From an uncultured Fibrobacter sp. (GTDB lineage: Bacteria > Fibrobacterota > Fibrobacteria > Fibrobacterales > Fibrobacteraceae): a stretch of DNA of 64,000 nucleotides. Shown here one piece after another: positions 16,314 to 25,608 of the stretch. Location of the stretch: positions 73,173-137,172 of the forward strand of contig NZ_ONDD01000014.1 of assembly GCF_900316465.1 (NCBI RefSeq). The letters run 5' to 3'. Position numbers and translations under genes: made by a program. Under the pieces are notes generated by a model. The model was given only the letters and a program-made list of their open reading frames with translations, did not search any database and was not told the DNA's origin. How positions within the stretch are numbered: position 1 is the first letter of the stretch; every line of letters starts with the position of its first letter.

Positions 16314-17588
16314 ATGAAAAATTTTTGTAAAAAATTTTGTGTATTGTACTTTTTAGGCTTGGTGCTTCTCCTGGCCGGCTGTGGTGATGATCCAGAGAAA
16401 GAATTTATCCTTTACCCGGACAGTGGACTTGCTTTTGGACTTTTCCCCAATGACTACGCCCAAAACGATTCTTCGGCGGCAAACCTGGCTCACGGCATTA
16501 CGCTCATAGTTCACCCCAAAGCCTCTTACCAGCTATCGTTCGACGTAGATCCCAATTTTGAAGCCCCCAAGCTCCAGCTTTTTAGAATTTACCTGAGCAA
16601 AAACGGCGAAGATTTGCGCGCCCAAGAGGTTCGCACCTTGGATCCAGAAGTTAAAAACGGTCGTTACATATACTCCTTTGTTTGCGAGGAACGAGAAAGC
16701 GCCTTGTGGGCAACAAGTTTGATTCAAAACGATTCTTATTATCAAGGTCACGTTTCAAACATCCGATTCACGGGCGAAGGCGCCTACTCCGACCATTTTT
16801 CAATCAACCTGATTCTGGTCGGCGATATCGAAGATGAACTCGAAGACTTTAGTGCCAAGGAACTGGCTTCTAGCTTGCTGGCGGAATACCGCAAGCACTA
16901 TACTTCTGTAACGATTGACACGATTTATATCAACCGAGCCGCCGAGCACCCGACTCTCGGGAAAAACTACCCGGCAAACGAGCCCTGGATCGCAGGCCGT
17001 TCTTCAGATGACGTTATGGTCTCTGAACTGGGTGGCTGGCCCGGAATTGAAAACGCATTGGATATTACCCTAGTGCACTTTATTGACCAAGAAGGCATTT
17101 TGGGATATTCAAACCTGTTTAGTTCCAACCTCGGTAAGGGAACCGGAAGTACAGTCGTTCTGGGAACGCACATCAAGACCCCGGCTGGCGAAGAACCGAT
17201 TGACATGCAAGGAATCATTGAAACGGCACTCCACGAAACCGGACATTTCTTTGGGCTCCGCCATACAACCGCAACGAGGGCCGATATTGAAACAATCTTT
17301 GACGACTACGATTTTGGCGATTACTCGAACCTTGAAGACGGCCTCGAAGATACGCCCTCTTGCAATTCACTTGTTGCAGCAAGTTTTGCCAAAGTTCAAA
17401 GAACCGATTTTCGCATCAATCGCTTGATGCCGCGCATCCGCATTTTCGCCAACACCCCGTTCAAAGTCGAGAACTGCCCGGATGCCGGCAATTACATGTT
17501 CCCGCTCACGGTAGAAAACAAGACTCTCACGTTTAGTAAGCAGCAGTTGGCAATTATCCGCCAGAACCTGATGATTTTTCCGCATTGA
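16314..17588 (+). CDS. Zinc metalloprotease lipoprotein, M43/pappalysin-like
   Basis: A 424-residue lipoprotein: signal peptide MKNFCKKFCVLYFLGLVLLLAGC with lipobox LAGC. The last third holds a metzincin site, HETGHFFGLRH (HExxHxxGxxH, near residue 307), followed by the EDTPSC segment and a Met-turn-like NYMFP about 90 residues later. That order (zinc site, DTP, Met-turn) resembles peptidase family M43. The first 200 residues are beta-rich and of unknown function, perhaps a binding domain. It would act outside the inner membrane, possibly on the cell surface. The ATG at 16314 is chosen because the lipoprotein signal begins there; a TTG start at 16290 is the alternative. It leads a probable operon with the next two genes. 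Confidence 0.72.
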   Translation: MKNFCKKFCVLYFLGLVLLLAGCGDDPEKEFILYPDSGLAFGLFPNDYAQNDSSAANLAHGITLIVHPKASYQLSFDVDPNFEAPKLQLFRIYLSKNGEDLRAQEVRTLDPEVKNGRYIYSFVCEERESALWATSLIQNDSYYQGHVSNIRFTGEGAYSDHFSINLILVGDIEDELEDFSAKELASSLLAEYRKHYTSVTIDTIYINRAAEHPTLGKNYPANEPWIAGRSSDDVMVSELGGWPGIENALDITLVHFIDQEGILGYSNLFSSNLGKGTGSTVVLGTHIKTPAGEEPIDMQGIIETALHETGHFFGLRHTTATRADIETIFDDYDFGDYSNLEDGLEDTPSCNSLVAASFAKVQRTDFRINRLMPRIRIFANTPFKVENCPDAGNYMFPLTVENKTLTFSKQQLAIIRQNLMIFPH

Positions 17589-17591
17589 TAT

Positions 17592-18161
17592 ATGAAAGCT
17601 TCACAATTTTCTGAACAAGCCCAATTGATCGCATTTGTCTTGCAGCCCGGTGCCGAATGGCTGCCCGAAGTGATTGACGCCCTCGAAAACACCTGGGGCA
17701 AGATTCGCCACAAGGGCAAGCTTTACGCCTTCGACAAGACGCCCTATTACACGCCCGAAATGGGAGAAGGCTTGTATCGCGGAGTAGTTTCGTTCGAACG
17801 TACGATTCCGCCTGAAACAATTGCCACTGAAAAAGAACGCAGTAACGCGCTGGAACTTACGATGGCGCAGGCCAGCAGCCCAGATGCACGCCGAGTGAAC
17901 ATTGATATTGGCTACATGGACTTGGACAAGGTGGTGTTGCCGAGCTACAAGCGTGGGCCCTTCAAGCTTTACGCCGGCAATGGCGTGTGGCTCGACATGC
18001 TCCTGACTTATGCAAAAGGGCTGTTCCACCCCACCGCCTGGGCTTTTGAAGATTTTAAGCGCAACCCCTACCAGCACGACTTGCAACTTATTCGCGAGCG
18101 TTACAAAAAGGCCGGCAGCGGGAAAAACGACTCCTCTAAGGAAACGGCGGTACGACTTTGA
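17592..18161 (+). CDS. DUF4416 family protein
   Basis: A 189-residue cytoplasmic protein matching the DUF4416 pattern: LIAFVLQPGAEWL at the start, FDKTPYYTPEMG(E)GL near residue 48, RRVNIDIGYMDLDKVVLPSYK near 100 and FHPTAWAFEDFK near 148. The biochemical role of the family is unknown. It starts 4 nt after the metalloprotease gene, and its stop codon overlaps the TTG start of the next gene, so the three are probably translated from one mRNA. Nothing in the sequence ties it to proteolysis beyond this arrangement. Confidence 0.75.
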   Translation: MKASQFSEQAQLIAFVLQPGAEWLPEVIDALENTWGKIRHKGKLYAFDKTPYYTPEMGEGLYRGVVSFERTIPPETIATEKERSNALELTMAQASSPDARRVNIDIGYMDLDKVVLPSYKRGPFKLYAGNGVWLDMLLTYAKGLFHPTAWAFEDFKRNPYQHDLQLIRERYKKAGSGKNDSSKETAVRL

Positions 18162-19144
18162 AAAAACTGGCCTCGATTGTCATTGGCATCATCGTCTTGC
18201 TCGTTGGAGTTCGCTGGTTCATGCAACAATCGGCAGCCAAGGAGGCTTTTGACAAGCACGAAGCGCTAATCGCCGAGACCAATGAATGCCTTGAAATGGC
18301 AGAATGGAACTGCGCCGAGAGAAACGTGCGCACGCTTCTCAAAGAAACGCCTGATGACCAGAACTTGCAATTACACCTGGCAGGAATCCTTTTCGAGCAG
18401 GAACGCTACGAAGACTGCATTGCCTACATTCAGTCGCGAAAATTCAAACACGAAGACCTGGATTATCTTAAACAGAAAAGCGAATCCCTGATTCGCGAAA
18501 TGGACGAGCTCAAGATTGAAAGATCCATGCACTTCCGCGTGGAATTTGAAGGACGCCCTTCCCGCAGCGACGTGATGGAAGCGCTCTCGGTGTTAGAAGT
18601 CGCCTACGATTCGCTCTGCCACCTGTTTGATTTTCACCCCGAAAACAAGATGCACCTGGTGCTTTATGAATCTTCACAGTACCAAGGCATCGGTCCTCGC
18701 CCCGAATGGGTCGGAGCCGTATTCGATGGCAAGCTCCGCATTCCCGTGAACGTGATGGCCTACCGTGAAATTTACCGTCCGATGTTCTTCCATGAACTTA
18801 CACACGCCTTTATTCGCGCCATGACTCGCTATCATGTTCCGCTTTGGGTAAACGAAGGAATTGCCCAAGTCATTGACGCTTCCCGCACGGGAATGGCTAG
18901 GCCAGAAGGAGGCGTTCCCAGTATCGAAGCCCTGACAACTCCGTTTGTGAACGAAAACAATACCGGTGCCGCAATCAAACTCTACTGGTATTCGCAAGCC
19001 ATGGTGGAACGGCTTTTGGCTCGCAACAGGGACCTTGTGCATTTCAAAAAGTTCATTCAGGACATGCGCGCCCTCGGCGACGATGAAGCGCTCAAAAAAT
19101 ACTACGGCGTCACCACGCAGCAACTGCTAGATGAAGTAAAGTAG
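18158..19144 (+). CDS. Membrane-anchored peptidase MA-like protein
   Basis: A protein of 328 residues with one N-terminal membrane anchor (LASIVIGIIVLLVGVRWF). A TPR-like helical part follows (residues about 40-115, with the spacing ECLEMAEWNCAERNVRTLL and LAGILFEQERYEDCIAYI), then a gluzincin-type peptidase domain with HELTHAFI near residue 210 and the third-ligand glutamate in WVNEGIAQ near 231. The active site points to a zinc peptidase working outside the membrane on an unknown protein. The start codon is TTG, overlapping the DUF4416 stop (TTGA). It is the third gene of the 16314-19144 cluster, which thus holds two different metallopeptidase folds. Confidence 0.7.
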   Translation: MKKLASIVIGIIVLLVGVRWFMQQSAAKEAFDKHEALIAETNECLEMAEWNCAERNVRTLLKETPDDQNLQLHLAGILFEQERYEDCIAYIQSRKFKHEDLDYLKQKSESLIREMDELKIERSMHFRVEFEGRPSRSDVMEALSVLEVAYDSLCHLFDFHPENKMHLVLYESSQYQGIGPRPEWVGAVFDGKLRIPVNVMAYREIYRPMFFHELTHAFIRAMTRYHVPLWVNEGIAQVIDASRTGMARPEGGVPSIEALTTPFVNENNTGAAIKLYWYSQAMVERLLARNRDLVHFKKFIQDMRALGDDEALKKYYGVTTQQLLDEVK

Positions 19145-19155
19145 CGGAGGATTCT

Positions 19156-20103
19156 ATGGCGAAGAAAAAACACATCGTGATTCTTGCTACTGGAGGCACA
19201 ATTGCTGGCGTCGGCGAACCCGGTAAAAATACGGGCTACGTATCAGGGCAAATTTCTGCGACAGACTTAGTGGCATCTGTGCCGGAACTTTCGGAATACG
19301 CTGAAATTACAGCCGAGCAAATTTGCAACGTGAATTCCGATGACATGACGGACAAGCTGTGGATCAAGCTTTCAAACCGCATTGCCGACTTGCAAGCGGA
19401 CGATTCTGTGGATGGAATCGTCGTCACTCACGGCACCGACACCATGGACGAAACAGCCTACTTTATCAGCCTGACAGTCAAGTGCGAAAAGTCCGTTATC
19501 GTGACAGGCTCCATGAAGCCCGCAACCGCTAAAGATCCCGACGGGCCCGCGAACTTACTCGGTGCCGTTCGTGCCGCAGCAGGCTTTGCCGTCGATGACG
19601 ACCCGCCGGCAAATTTGGTCTGGGTCTACTTTGCAGGTGAACTTTTCGATGCACGCAATGTGCAAAAATGTAGCGCATCGGCAATTAATGCGATGGGCGT
19701 CAGCGCCCCCGGCGAAGGCTCCAACTGGAACGCCCTCAAGGAACAAAACTTCTTTGACGTTTCCAAGCTTGAAAGCCTGCCGCGTGTAAACGTGGTCTAC
19801 TTTACCGTAGACGCAAACCCGAAAATCCTGGAGTACGCCGCCTGCGTTTCCGACGGGCTTGTGATTGCAGGTGCAGGCTCGGGTGAATTCAGTCTTGCGT
19901 GGGCGAAAGTCCTCGAAAGCATCGATATTCCGGTCGTCATTGCAAGCCGCACTCACCACGGACTTGTGACTCTGAACGAGTCACTTGCGCCCGGCCGCAT
20001 TTGCGCTGGCCGCCTGCCGCCCCAAAAAGCCGCAGTGCTCCTCAAGCTCGTGCTTACGCAGACAAGCCGCACCGACGACATCAAGCGGGTATTCGCGCTT
20101 TAA
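19156..20103 (+). CDS. ansA: L-asparaginase
   Basis: A 315-residue asparaginase/glutaminase-family amidohydrolase that splits asparagine to aspartate and ammonia. Both active-site threonine motifs are visible: ILATGGTIAG near residue 8-17 and VVTHGTDTMDETAYF near residue 89, with SMKPATAKDPDGPANL after it. The sequence resembles the type II (high-affinity) group, but there is no signal peptide, so it should be cytoplasmic. A GGAGG-like element (GCGGAGG) 6 nt upstream sets the start. It is followed by a shared terminator. It lies 11 nt after the peptidase gene and might be co-transcribed with it. Confidence 0.9.
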   Translation: MAKKKHIVILATGGTIAGVGEPGKNTGYVSGQISATDLVASVPELSEYAEITAEQICNVNSDDMTDKLWIKLSNRIADLQADDSVDGIVVTHGTDTMDETAYFISLTVKCEKSVIVTGSMKPATAKDPDGPANLLGAVRAAAGFAVDDDPPANLVWVYFAGELFDARNVQKCSASAINAMGVSAPGEGSNWNALKEQNFFDVSKLESLPRVNVVYFTVDANPKILEYAACVSDGLVIAGAGSGEFSLAWAKVLESIDIPVVIASRTHHGLVTLNESLAPGRICAGRLPPQKAAVLLKLVLTQTSRTDDIKRVFAL

Positions 20104-20143
20104 CCAACCCGTTCCAGCGAACAGTAAGAACCGTAAACAAAAA

Positions 20144-20166
20144 ACCTGCCCTTGTTCTGGGCAGGT
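20144..20166. terminator. Bidirectional terminator between asparaginase and rplY
   Basis: A perfect 8-bp stem acctgccc/gggcaggt with loop ttgttct. The A run to its left gives a T tract for rplY on the - strand; on the + strand the T tract is interrupted. Confidence 0.75.
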
Positions 20167-20193
20167 CCTTTGAAATTTTTCTTTTTTGAAAAA

Positions 20194-20814
20194 TTACTTG
20201 GCTTCAGCAGCGGCAGCCGGAGCAGCTTCAGCAGCGGCAGCGTCGTCAGCCTTCTTACCGCTCTTGGCAGTAATGGTGAAGATAACAGTGCGCGGCTTGC
20301 AAGCGAGTTCGATACCGTCTTCGAGCTTCAGGTCCTTGGCGTAGAAAGTCGTCGGAGCCGGGAATTCGGAGATGTCCATTTCGAGCACGGCCGGAATCTT
20401 GGTCGGCACGGCAGCGAGCTGGATGTAGCGGTTCTGCTGAGCAAAGGTACCACCCTGGGTCTTAACACCAACCGGGAGGCCGTTGAGCTTGACGAGAACG
20501 CGAACCTTGACCTTGGTCGTATCGTCGATCTTGAGGAAGTCGATGTGTTCAATTTCCTGAGTCAGGGGGTTCTTCTGGTAGTTGTAAATTACGGCAGCGT
20601 TGCCGGCCTTGCCATCAATTTCCAAGTCGAGAAGCGTGTAACGCTTACCCGGGGCGAGGACCTTGCGAACATCGATTGCGCTAACGCTGATATTCACAGA
20701 CTCCTGACCCTTACCATAATAGACAGCCGGGATCTGGCCAGCCTTACGAAGGCGGGCGTTGTCGCGGCTCTTGCCTAGCACTCTCGAGGTTGCTGCGAGC
20801 TTTGTGAGTTCCAT
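20194..20814 (-). CDS. rplY: 50S ribosomal protein L25, long CTC-type
   Basis: A protein of 206 residues that binds 5S rRNA. Residues 1-95 form the L25 domain (SRDNARLRKAGQIPAVYYGKG, then VIYNYQKNPLTQEIEHIDFL) and residues about 96-185 the C-terminal beta domain of the TL5/CTC form (VKVRVLVKLNGLPVGVKTQGG). The tail is a low-complexity Ala/Glu/Lys stretch. TTGGAG upstream sets the start. The order ispE, tRNA-Gln, rplY on one strand is a common bacterial neighbourhood; pth, often next, is absent here. Confidence 0.95.
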   Translation of the reverse strand: MELTKLAATSRVLGKSRDNARLRKAGQIPAVYYGKGQESVNISVSAIDVRKVLAPGKRYTLLDLEIDGKAGNAAVIYNYQKNPLTQEIEHIDFLKIDDTTKVKVRVLVKLNGLPVGVKTQGGTFAQQNRYIQLAAVPTKIPAVLEMDISEFPAPTTFYAKDLKLEDGIELACKPRTVIFTITAKSGKKADDAAAAEAAPAAAAEAK

Positions 20815-20850
20815 AATTTTACTCCAATTAGTAAATGGTTAAAAAATTCA

Positions 20851-20922
20851 TTGGGGTAGCAGGATTCGAACCTACGAATAACGGAATCAAAATCCGTTGT
20901 CTTACCACTTGACGATACCCCA
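20851..20922 (-). tRNA. tRNA-Gln (anticodon TTG)
   Basis: Reading the - strand, the 72-nt cloverleaf has acceptor TGGGGTA/TACCCCA, anticodon stem ACGGA/TCCGT with loop TTTTGAT (anticodon TTG), T loop TTCGAAT and discriminator A. CCA is not encoded. Its sequence is close to tRNA-Gln of other bacteria. Confidence 0.95.
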
Positions 20923-20970
20923 ATGGTGGCGCAAATATAGCAAATTTGCGCCATTTTCAAAGGGTTCGGG

Positions 20971-21837
20971 CTAAAAACCCTCAAAAAAGCGGGTCACCAC
21001 CTGGTACCTAGAGATGGGTTTCAGCTCTTCGGCAGCCTCTTTGGCCTGCTTGCGGGTTTCGAAAACGCCAAAAACAGACGCCCCCGACCCCGACATCAGG
21101 ACGGCCTTCGCCCCGAGACGCTTAAATTCGGCCTTCATTTCTTCGACAAGTGGGTGCTTGGGGAACACTGATTCTTCGAACGCATTGAAGGTGTTTGTGA
21201 GTGCAAAGTCGATCGATGCGGACTTGCCCGTGCGCATGCACTTGGACTTGTATGTTTCCCAACGGTCCGGGCCAGACTTGGGAACGCCAGCGTAGGCATC
21301 CTTGGTCGGCACGGAGTCTAGCGGAGTGGCCACCAGCAAGTACTGTTCGTCACTCAGCTGCAACGGCTTTACAAAAGTGAGCTTTTCGCCAATACCTTCG
21401 GCCATGGCGGTACCGCCACGAACCAGGAAGGGAACATCTGCTCCAAGTTTCGCCCCAATTTCTTCGAGCTTTTCAAATTTGAATTTGAGCTTCCACAGCT
21501 GGTTCAACAAACGAAGCGTTGCAGCAGCATCTGCAGAACCACCGCCAAGGCCAGCGCCCAAAGGCATCACTTTATTAAGGTAAATGTCAGCGCCGAGCGT
21601 CGTGCCCGATTCTTGTTGCAAAAGCTTGGCGGCCTTGTAAACCAAGTCCGATTCCAGCGGATAATTCTGCGGTTCGTTGTAGCAAAGCGTAATGCGACCA
21701 TCCTGACGCGGCTCGGCACTTATGGTATCGCCTGCGTCAATGGTCTGGAACAGCGTGCCCAAGTCATGGTATCCGTCTTCACGCTTGCGGATGACATCTA
21801 AGAACAAATTAATCTTAGCAGGAGCGTATTCTTTCAT
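20971..21837 (-). CDS. ispE: 4-diphosphocytidyl-2-C-methyl-D-erythritol kinase
   Basis: A 288-residue GHMP-family kinase that phosphorylates the 2-hydroxyl of CDP-methylerythritol in the non-mevalonate isoprenoid pathway. It shows the N-terminal APAKINLFLDV motif, the ATP loop MPLGAGLGGGSADAAATL near residue 90, the ADVPFLVRGG segment near 137 and the third GHMP motif VLMSGSGASVFG near 250. A longer frame reaches 21912, but the family begins at MKEYAPAKINL, so the ATG at 21837 is used. No clear Shine-Dalgarno sequence precedes it. A tight palindrome lies 21-37 nt upstream. Confidence 0.93.
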   Translation of the reverse strand: MKEYAPAKINLFLDVIRKREDGYHDLGTLFQTIDAGDTISAEPRQDGRITLCYNEPQNYPLESDLVYKAAKLLQQESGTTLGADIYLNKVMPLGAGLGGGSADAAATLRLLNQLWKLKFKFEKLEEIGAKLGADVPFLVRGGTAMAEGIGEKLTFVKPLQLSDEQYLLVATPLDSVPTKDAYAGVPKSGPDRWETYKSKCMRTGKSASIDFALTNTFNAFEESVFPKHPLVEEMKAEFKRLGAKAVLMSGSGASVFGVFETRKQAKEAAEELKPISRYQVVTRFFEGF

Positions 21838-21857
21838 GCCATTAAACTTAGCAAAAA

Positions 21858-21874
21858 TATTCCAATTTGGAATA
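21858..21874. promoter_or_regulatory. Palindrome between ispE and the DUF2147 gene
   Basis: TATTCCAA-T-TTGGAATA, a perfect 8-bp inverted repeat around one base, in the 148-nt divergent region. It has the size of a dimer-binding operator and overlaps where the ispE promoter should be. No matching regulator is recognised. Confidence 0.35.
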
Positions 21875-21985
21875 CCTAGGACAAACTTTTCATTACCGTA
21901 AAAAAAAAACAATATATATTAAGGGATGATAGTTTCTAACTATTAAATAAGCCCAAAGCTTGTAAAACCAAAAGAAGAGAAAATT

Positions 21986-22393
21986 ATGAAGAAAATCGTT
22001 TTCACCATTTTCTTATGCCTTGCTACATTGGCAGTGGAAGCCCAAGTCGACAAAATTCTGGGACCGTGGACCGCCATCGACCCCGATACCGACAAGCCTT
22101 ACGCCACCGTACTCATCTATAAAAGCAGCAACGGGCTGTATTACGGCAAGCTCACCGAAATTCTGGATTCCGACGACCCCGCCGACCAAAAGCTCATCGG
22201 CACCATCATCATCAAGGACATGAAAGAAGATGACGGTATGCTAAAGGGCGGCTCCATTTACGACCCCGAAGAAAACAAGACCTACCATGGAAAGATATCA
22301 CTTACCAAGGACGGTCGCCTAGAAATGCGCGGTTCGCTTGACCGCTGGGGACTTTTGGGTGCCACGGAATATTGGAAACGCAGTAAAAAGTAA
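21986..22393 (+). CDS. DUF2147 family secreted protein
   Basis: A 135-residue protein with a signal peptide cleaved near EAQ (residue about 20). The mature part matches DUF2147: GPWTAIDPDTDKPYATVLIYK, YYGKLTEIL, then GGSIYDPEENKTYHGKISL and a C-terminal RGSLDRWGLLGATEYWKR. The family is a small beta-barrel, lipocalin-like, found in the periplasm or outer membrane of many Gram-negatives, with no settled function. AGAAGAG before the ATG supports the start. It is the first of five envelope genes on this strand; the next starts 24 nt later. Confidence 0.82.
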   Translation: MKKIVFTIFLCLATLAVEAQVDKILGPWTAIDPDTDKPYATVLIYKSSNGLYYGKLTEILDSDDPADQKLIGTIIIKDMKEDDGMLKGGSIYDPEENKTYHGKISLTKDGRLEMRGSLDRWGLLGATEYWKRSKK

Positions 22394-22417
22394 AAAAAGA
22401 TGGAATAAGGAGAAAAT

Positions 22418-23206
22418 ATGAAGAATCTGTTTATTAAAGTGCTCGGCACTAGCTTATTGTATGCGGCAACCACCTTTGCCCAGTCAGCAAACGAAATCGC
22501 CAAGAAAGTTCACGACTTGCCTTCCGGAAAAACATCGTCTGGAACCATTTCGGTTACCCTGATTGACAAAAACGGGAAAACCCGCAATCGCGAAATCGCA
22601 TCTTACACCATGAAGGACGGAACCACCGACAAGACGGTCCTTGTTTTCAAGACACCCAGGGACGTGGCAGGAATCAGCTACCTCACCTACGACTACCCCG
22701 ACAAGGCCGATGGTTCCACCGTCGATAGCGACAGCTGGATTTACCTCCCTGCCATGAAAAAGGTGCGCCGCGTTTCGGGTTCCAGCAAGGACGACGATTT
22801 CCAGGGAACAGACTTTACTTACGACGACCTGGGCACGCGCAGTCTTTCCAAGGACAACTTCGCCATTCTCGGCGAAGAGAAGGTAAATGGTGTTGACTGC
22901 TGGATTCTCGAAGCCAAGGCAAAGGATCCCAAAGCAAAAGTCAGCCGTCGCGTGTCCTGGGTGAACAAGAAAACTTACGTGGTCCACAAGGGCGAATACT
23001 ACGACAAGCAGAACCACCTGCAAAAGACACTCGTTGCCGACAATATTCAGCAAGTGAACGGCTACTGGACCTCTCTCAAGATGACCATGACCAACGTCCA
23101 AACAAACCACAAAACCGTCTACGAAATCAAAAACCTTAAGTACGACGAAAAAGTAAACGAAAGTTACTTTACAGTCAGTGCGTTGGAACGTGAACAGGTC
23201 AAGTAA
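22418..23206 (+). CDS. LolA-like outer-membrane lipoprotein-sorting protein
   Basis: A protein of 262 residues with a signal peptide ending near FAQS (residue about 22). It belongs to the LolA-like fold group often annotated outer membrane lipoprotein-sorting protein: SSGTISVTLIDKNGKTRNREI, FKTPRDVAGISYL, DSDSWIYLPAMKKVRRVSGSSKDDDFQGTDFTY split over residues about 75-130. Such proteins are found beside RND exporters and are thought to carry lipid or lipoprotein across the periplasm. AAGGAG sets the start. The RND gene begins 2 nt after its stop, which argues for a joint transport system. Confidence 0.82.
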   Translation: MKNLFIKVLGTSLLYAATTFAQSANEIAKKVHDLPSGKTSSGTISVTLIDKNGKTRNREIASYTMKDGTTDKTVLVFKTPRDVAGISYLTYDYPDKADGSTVDSDSWIYLPAMKKVRRVSGSSKDDDFQGTDFTYDDLGTRSLSKDNFAILGEEKVNGVDCWILEAKAKDPKAKVSRRVSWVNKKTYVVHKGEYYDKQNHLQKTLVADNIQQVNGYWTSLKMTMTNVQTNHKTVYEIKNLKYDEKVNESYFTVSALEREQVK

Positions 23207-23208
23207 AA

Positions 23209-25608
23209 ATGAGAGTTTCTAGAATCAATCATTTTTTTCGCAAGGTCGGAACCACCCAGATTCGTTACCGTTGGCCCATTCTAGCCATACTGCTCGTTAT
23301 TACCGTAATCTGTAGTTCCGGTCTTGCCGATTTCGCTCTTTCGCGTGGCGAAGAGGGCTGGTTTGGCGATTCCGACGAAATCACCATCAATACGAAAAAA
23401 TACGAACAGGTCTTCGGGAACCTGAACGGCGTCGGAGTCCTCCTCGTAAAGCAAGGCGATGGCGATGTCTTTAGCGAAGACATCCTGAATGTCATCGATA
23501 AAATCGGGACGCGGTTACAAGACGAAATTCCGTTTGCAAACAGGCTCACCTCGATTATCAATGTCAATATTCCCGTAGGTAACGAAGAAGGTTTTGAAAT
23601 CGTCAAGCCTTATGAGAACGGGATCCCCTCGGACTCGGCGGAGCTCGCCAAGGCACGTGCCCTCGTGATGCGCGGGAACGAAAAAACGAACGCCCTCATC
23701 AACGCACTCGTCAGTGACGACGGACGCGAAACCTGGATTTCCTTGTCGCTCCACCCGTTCGAAGGCAAGGAACTTGAAGAGAAATTCGAAGGCGACGTAG
23801 AAGAAGTCAACCTGGCTATCGGCTACAAGCTGATGGAAATTATGGAAAGCGACGAATTCCAGAACAAAGACTATAAACTGTATGGCGGAGGAATCCCGTT
23901 CGACAGCGCCTGCGAAGACCGTTACGAAATTCCCGAATACGGCATCAGGGTACTATGCAGCGTCGGCGTGATGCTTTTATTCCTGGCACTTTTCTTGCGC
24001 AATTTCTTTGGCGTTTTCGTTCCGGCAATCACTACCCTCAGTGCCATCGCCTCGGTATTTGGCGGCATGGCCCTTTTCGGAGTAAAGGCAGATTCTACGC
24101 TCGTCACTTTGCCAGTCGTTCTGGGCATGGCATTAGCCGTTGGCTATTCGGTGCATTATATAAACATGTTCAAGTTGCAATTTAGACGCACCGGCATCCG
24201 TAAAGAATCTGCCATCAAATGCATCGAAGAATGTGGTTGGCCGGTCCTGTTTACGGTGCTTACGACCATGGCTTCGTTTATCAGTTTCCTGTTTGTCGAC
24301 ATGAAACCCCTTGTATGGATGGGTAAAGCCGCAGCTCTTGTGGTGCTCGCGATTTACCTCTATGTAACAATCCTGATTCCAATTCTACTGTCGTTCGGCA
24401 AGAACGGCGTGCCCGACACTACTAGCAAAGACGGAGCGACAAAACTGGACAAGGTATTTTCAGCCTGGTCCGATCTCGTCTATAAAAGAAAATGGCACTT
24501 TATTGTGGCTGCAGCCCTGATTATTGCAGCATTTATTCCGGGAATGTTCAAGATTACGGCGCAACTGGACTACCTGAGTATTTCGGGCGACAAGGTTCCC
24601 TATGTGCAAGAAATCAAGAAAATGCTAAAGACTAAGCTCGGAAACCAGTACAGCTATTCCATCATGATCTCTTTTGACGAAGAAGGCGCATTCAAGAAGC
24701 CCGAAAACATGAAAGCACTTTTGGAACTCGAAGATTACGTAGGCGCTCTTTCGCTTACCAAGTGGTCGGGTGGAAAACCGCGCGTGACCTCGGCGACAAG
24801 CATCTTGAAAGAAATGAACCGAGCTCTAAACGAAGGCAAGGATTCGCTTTACACTGTCCCCGAAGACGAATACGTACTTGCGCAGCTGATGGAGCTTTCG
24901 TCTATCGAAATGCGCGAAGACTTTAGCGAAACGATGGACGAAGAATTCAGAATTACAGAAGTCAGCGTGGACATGACCCAATTCGCTACCGAAGAAGCGC
25001 TCCAAAACATGAACGCTTTAAAGGCTAAACTCGCCGAACTGTTCCCGAACGCCCAATGCACACTGCTTGGCGACATGATCCGCTATTCCGAAATGAGCAA
25101 TCGCATTGTTTTTGGAGGTCTAAAATCCTTCGGATTTTCGCTCATCATCATCGCCATCATGCTGATGCTTGCATTCTCCAGTTTCAAGCTTGGAATTATC
25201 GGCATGATTCCGAACGTGGCCCCTGTCATTTTGGTGGGCGGTGTCATGGGATACTTTGACTTTGCGCTGGACTTTAGCACTGTCACCGTGATGCCCTTGG
25301 TATTGGGTATTGCCGTAGACGACACAATCCACTTGACCACACACTTGAAAGTCCGATACGAAGAATGCGGATCCCTATCGAGGGCGATGGAAGCGACCTT
25401 CCGCGAAATCGGGGCTTCGATGTTCCTGACCACGTTGATTCTGTGTGCGATGTTCGGCGTTTACCTGTTTAGCCCCTTGCGTTTCTTGATGGTGCTCGGT
25501 CTGCTAATCATTGTCGGCCTTTCAAGCGCCTTGCTCGCCGACTATACGATTACGCCCGCACTTCTGCAAGTGTCAAAACCGTATGGCAAAGAAAAGGAGA
25601 AAGCATGA
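23209..25608 (+). CDS. RND superfamily exporter, MMPL/HpnN-type
   Basis: A 799-residue inner-membrane transporter with the two-fold RND plan: one membrane helix, a large periplasmic domain (residues about 50-240), five or six helices (about 245-400), then the same again (second periplasmic part about 450-620, helices about 630-790). Sterol-sensing-like helices (GMALAVGYSVHYINMFK and GIAVDDTIHLTTHLK) carry the charged residues expected for proton coupling. Single-gene RND proteins of this kind move hydrophobic lipids rather than drugs. Its gene overlaps the next by 4 nt (ATGA) and follows the LolA-like gene by 2 nt, so periplasmic carrier, exporter and outer-membrane partner are made together. 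Confidence 0.88.
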   Translation: MRVSRINHFFRKVGTTQIRYRWPILAILLVITVICSSGLADFALSRGEEGWFGDSDEITINTKKYEQVFGNLNGVGVLLVKQGDGDVFSEDILNVIDKIGTRLQDEIPFANRLTSIINVNIPVGNEEGFEIVKPYENGIPSDSAELAKARALVMRGNEKTNALINALVSDDGRETWISLSLHPFEGKELEEKFEGDVEEVNLAIGYKLMEIMESDEFQNKDYKLYGGGIPFDSACEDRYEIPEYGIRVLCSVGVMLLFLALFLRNFFGVFVPAITTLSAIASVFGGMALFGVKADSTLVTLPVVLGMALAVGYSVHYINMFKLQFRRTGIRKESAIKCIEECGWPVLFTVLTTMASFISFLFVDMKPLVWMGKAAALVVLAIYLYVTILIPILLSFGKNGVPDTTSKDGATKLDKVFSAWSDLVYKRKWHFIVAAALIIAAFIPGMFKITAQLDYLSISGDKVPYVQEIKKMLKTKLGNQYSYSIMISFDEEGAFKKPENMKALLELEDYVGALSLTKWSGGKPRVTSATSILKEMNRALNEGKDSLYTVPEDEYVLAQLMELSSIEMREDFSETMDEEFRITEVSVDMTQFATEEALQNMNALKAKLAELFPNAQCTLLGDMIRYSEMSNRIVFGGLKSFGFSLIIIAIMLMLAFSSFKLGIIGMIPNVAPVILVGGVMGYFDFALDFSTVTVMPLVLGIAVDDTIHLTTHLKVRYEECGSLSRAMEATFREIGASMFLTTLILCAMFGVYLFSPLRFLMVLGLLIIVGLSSALLADYTITPALLQVSKPYGKEKEKA

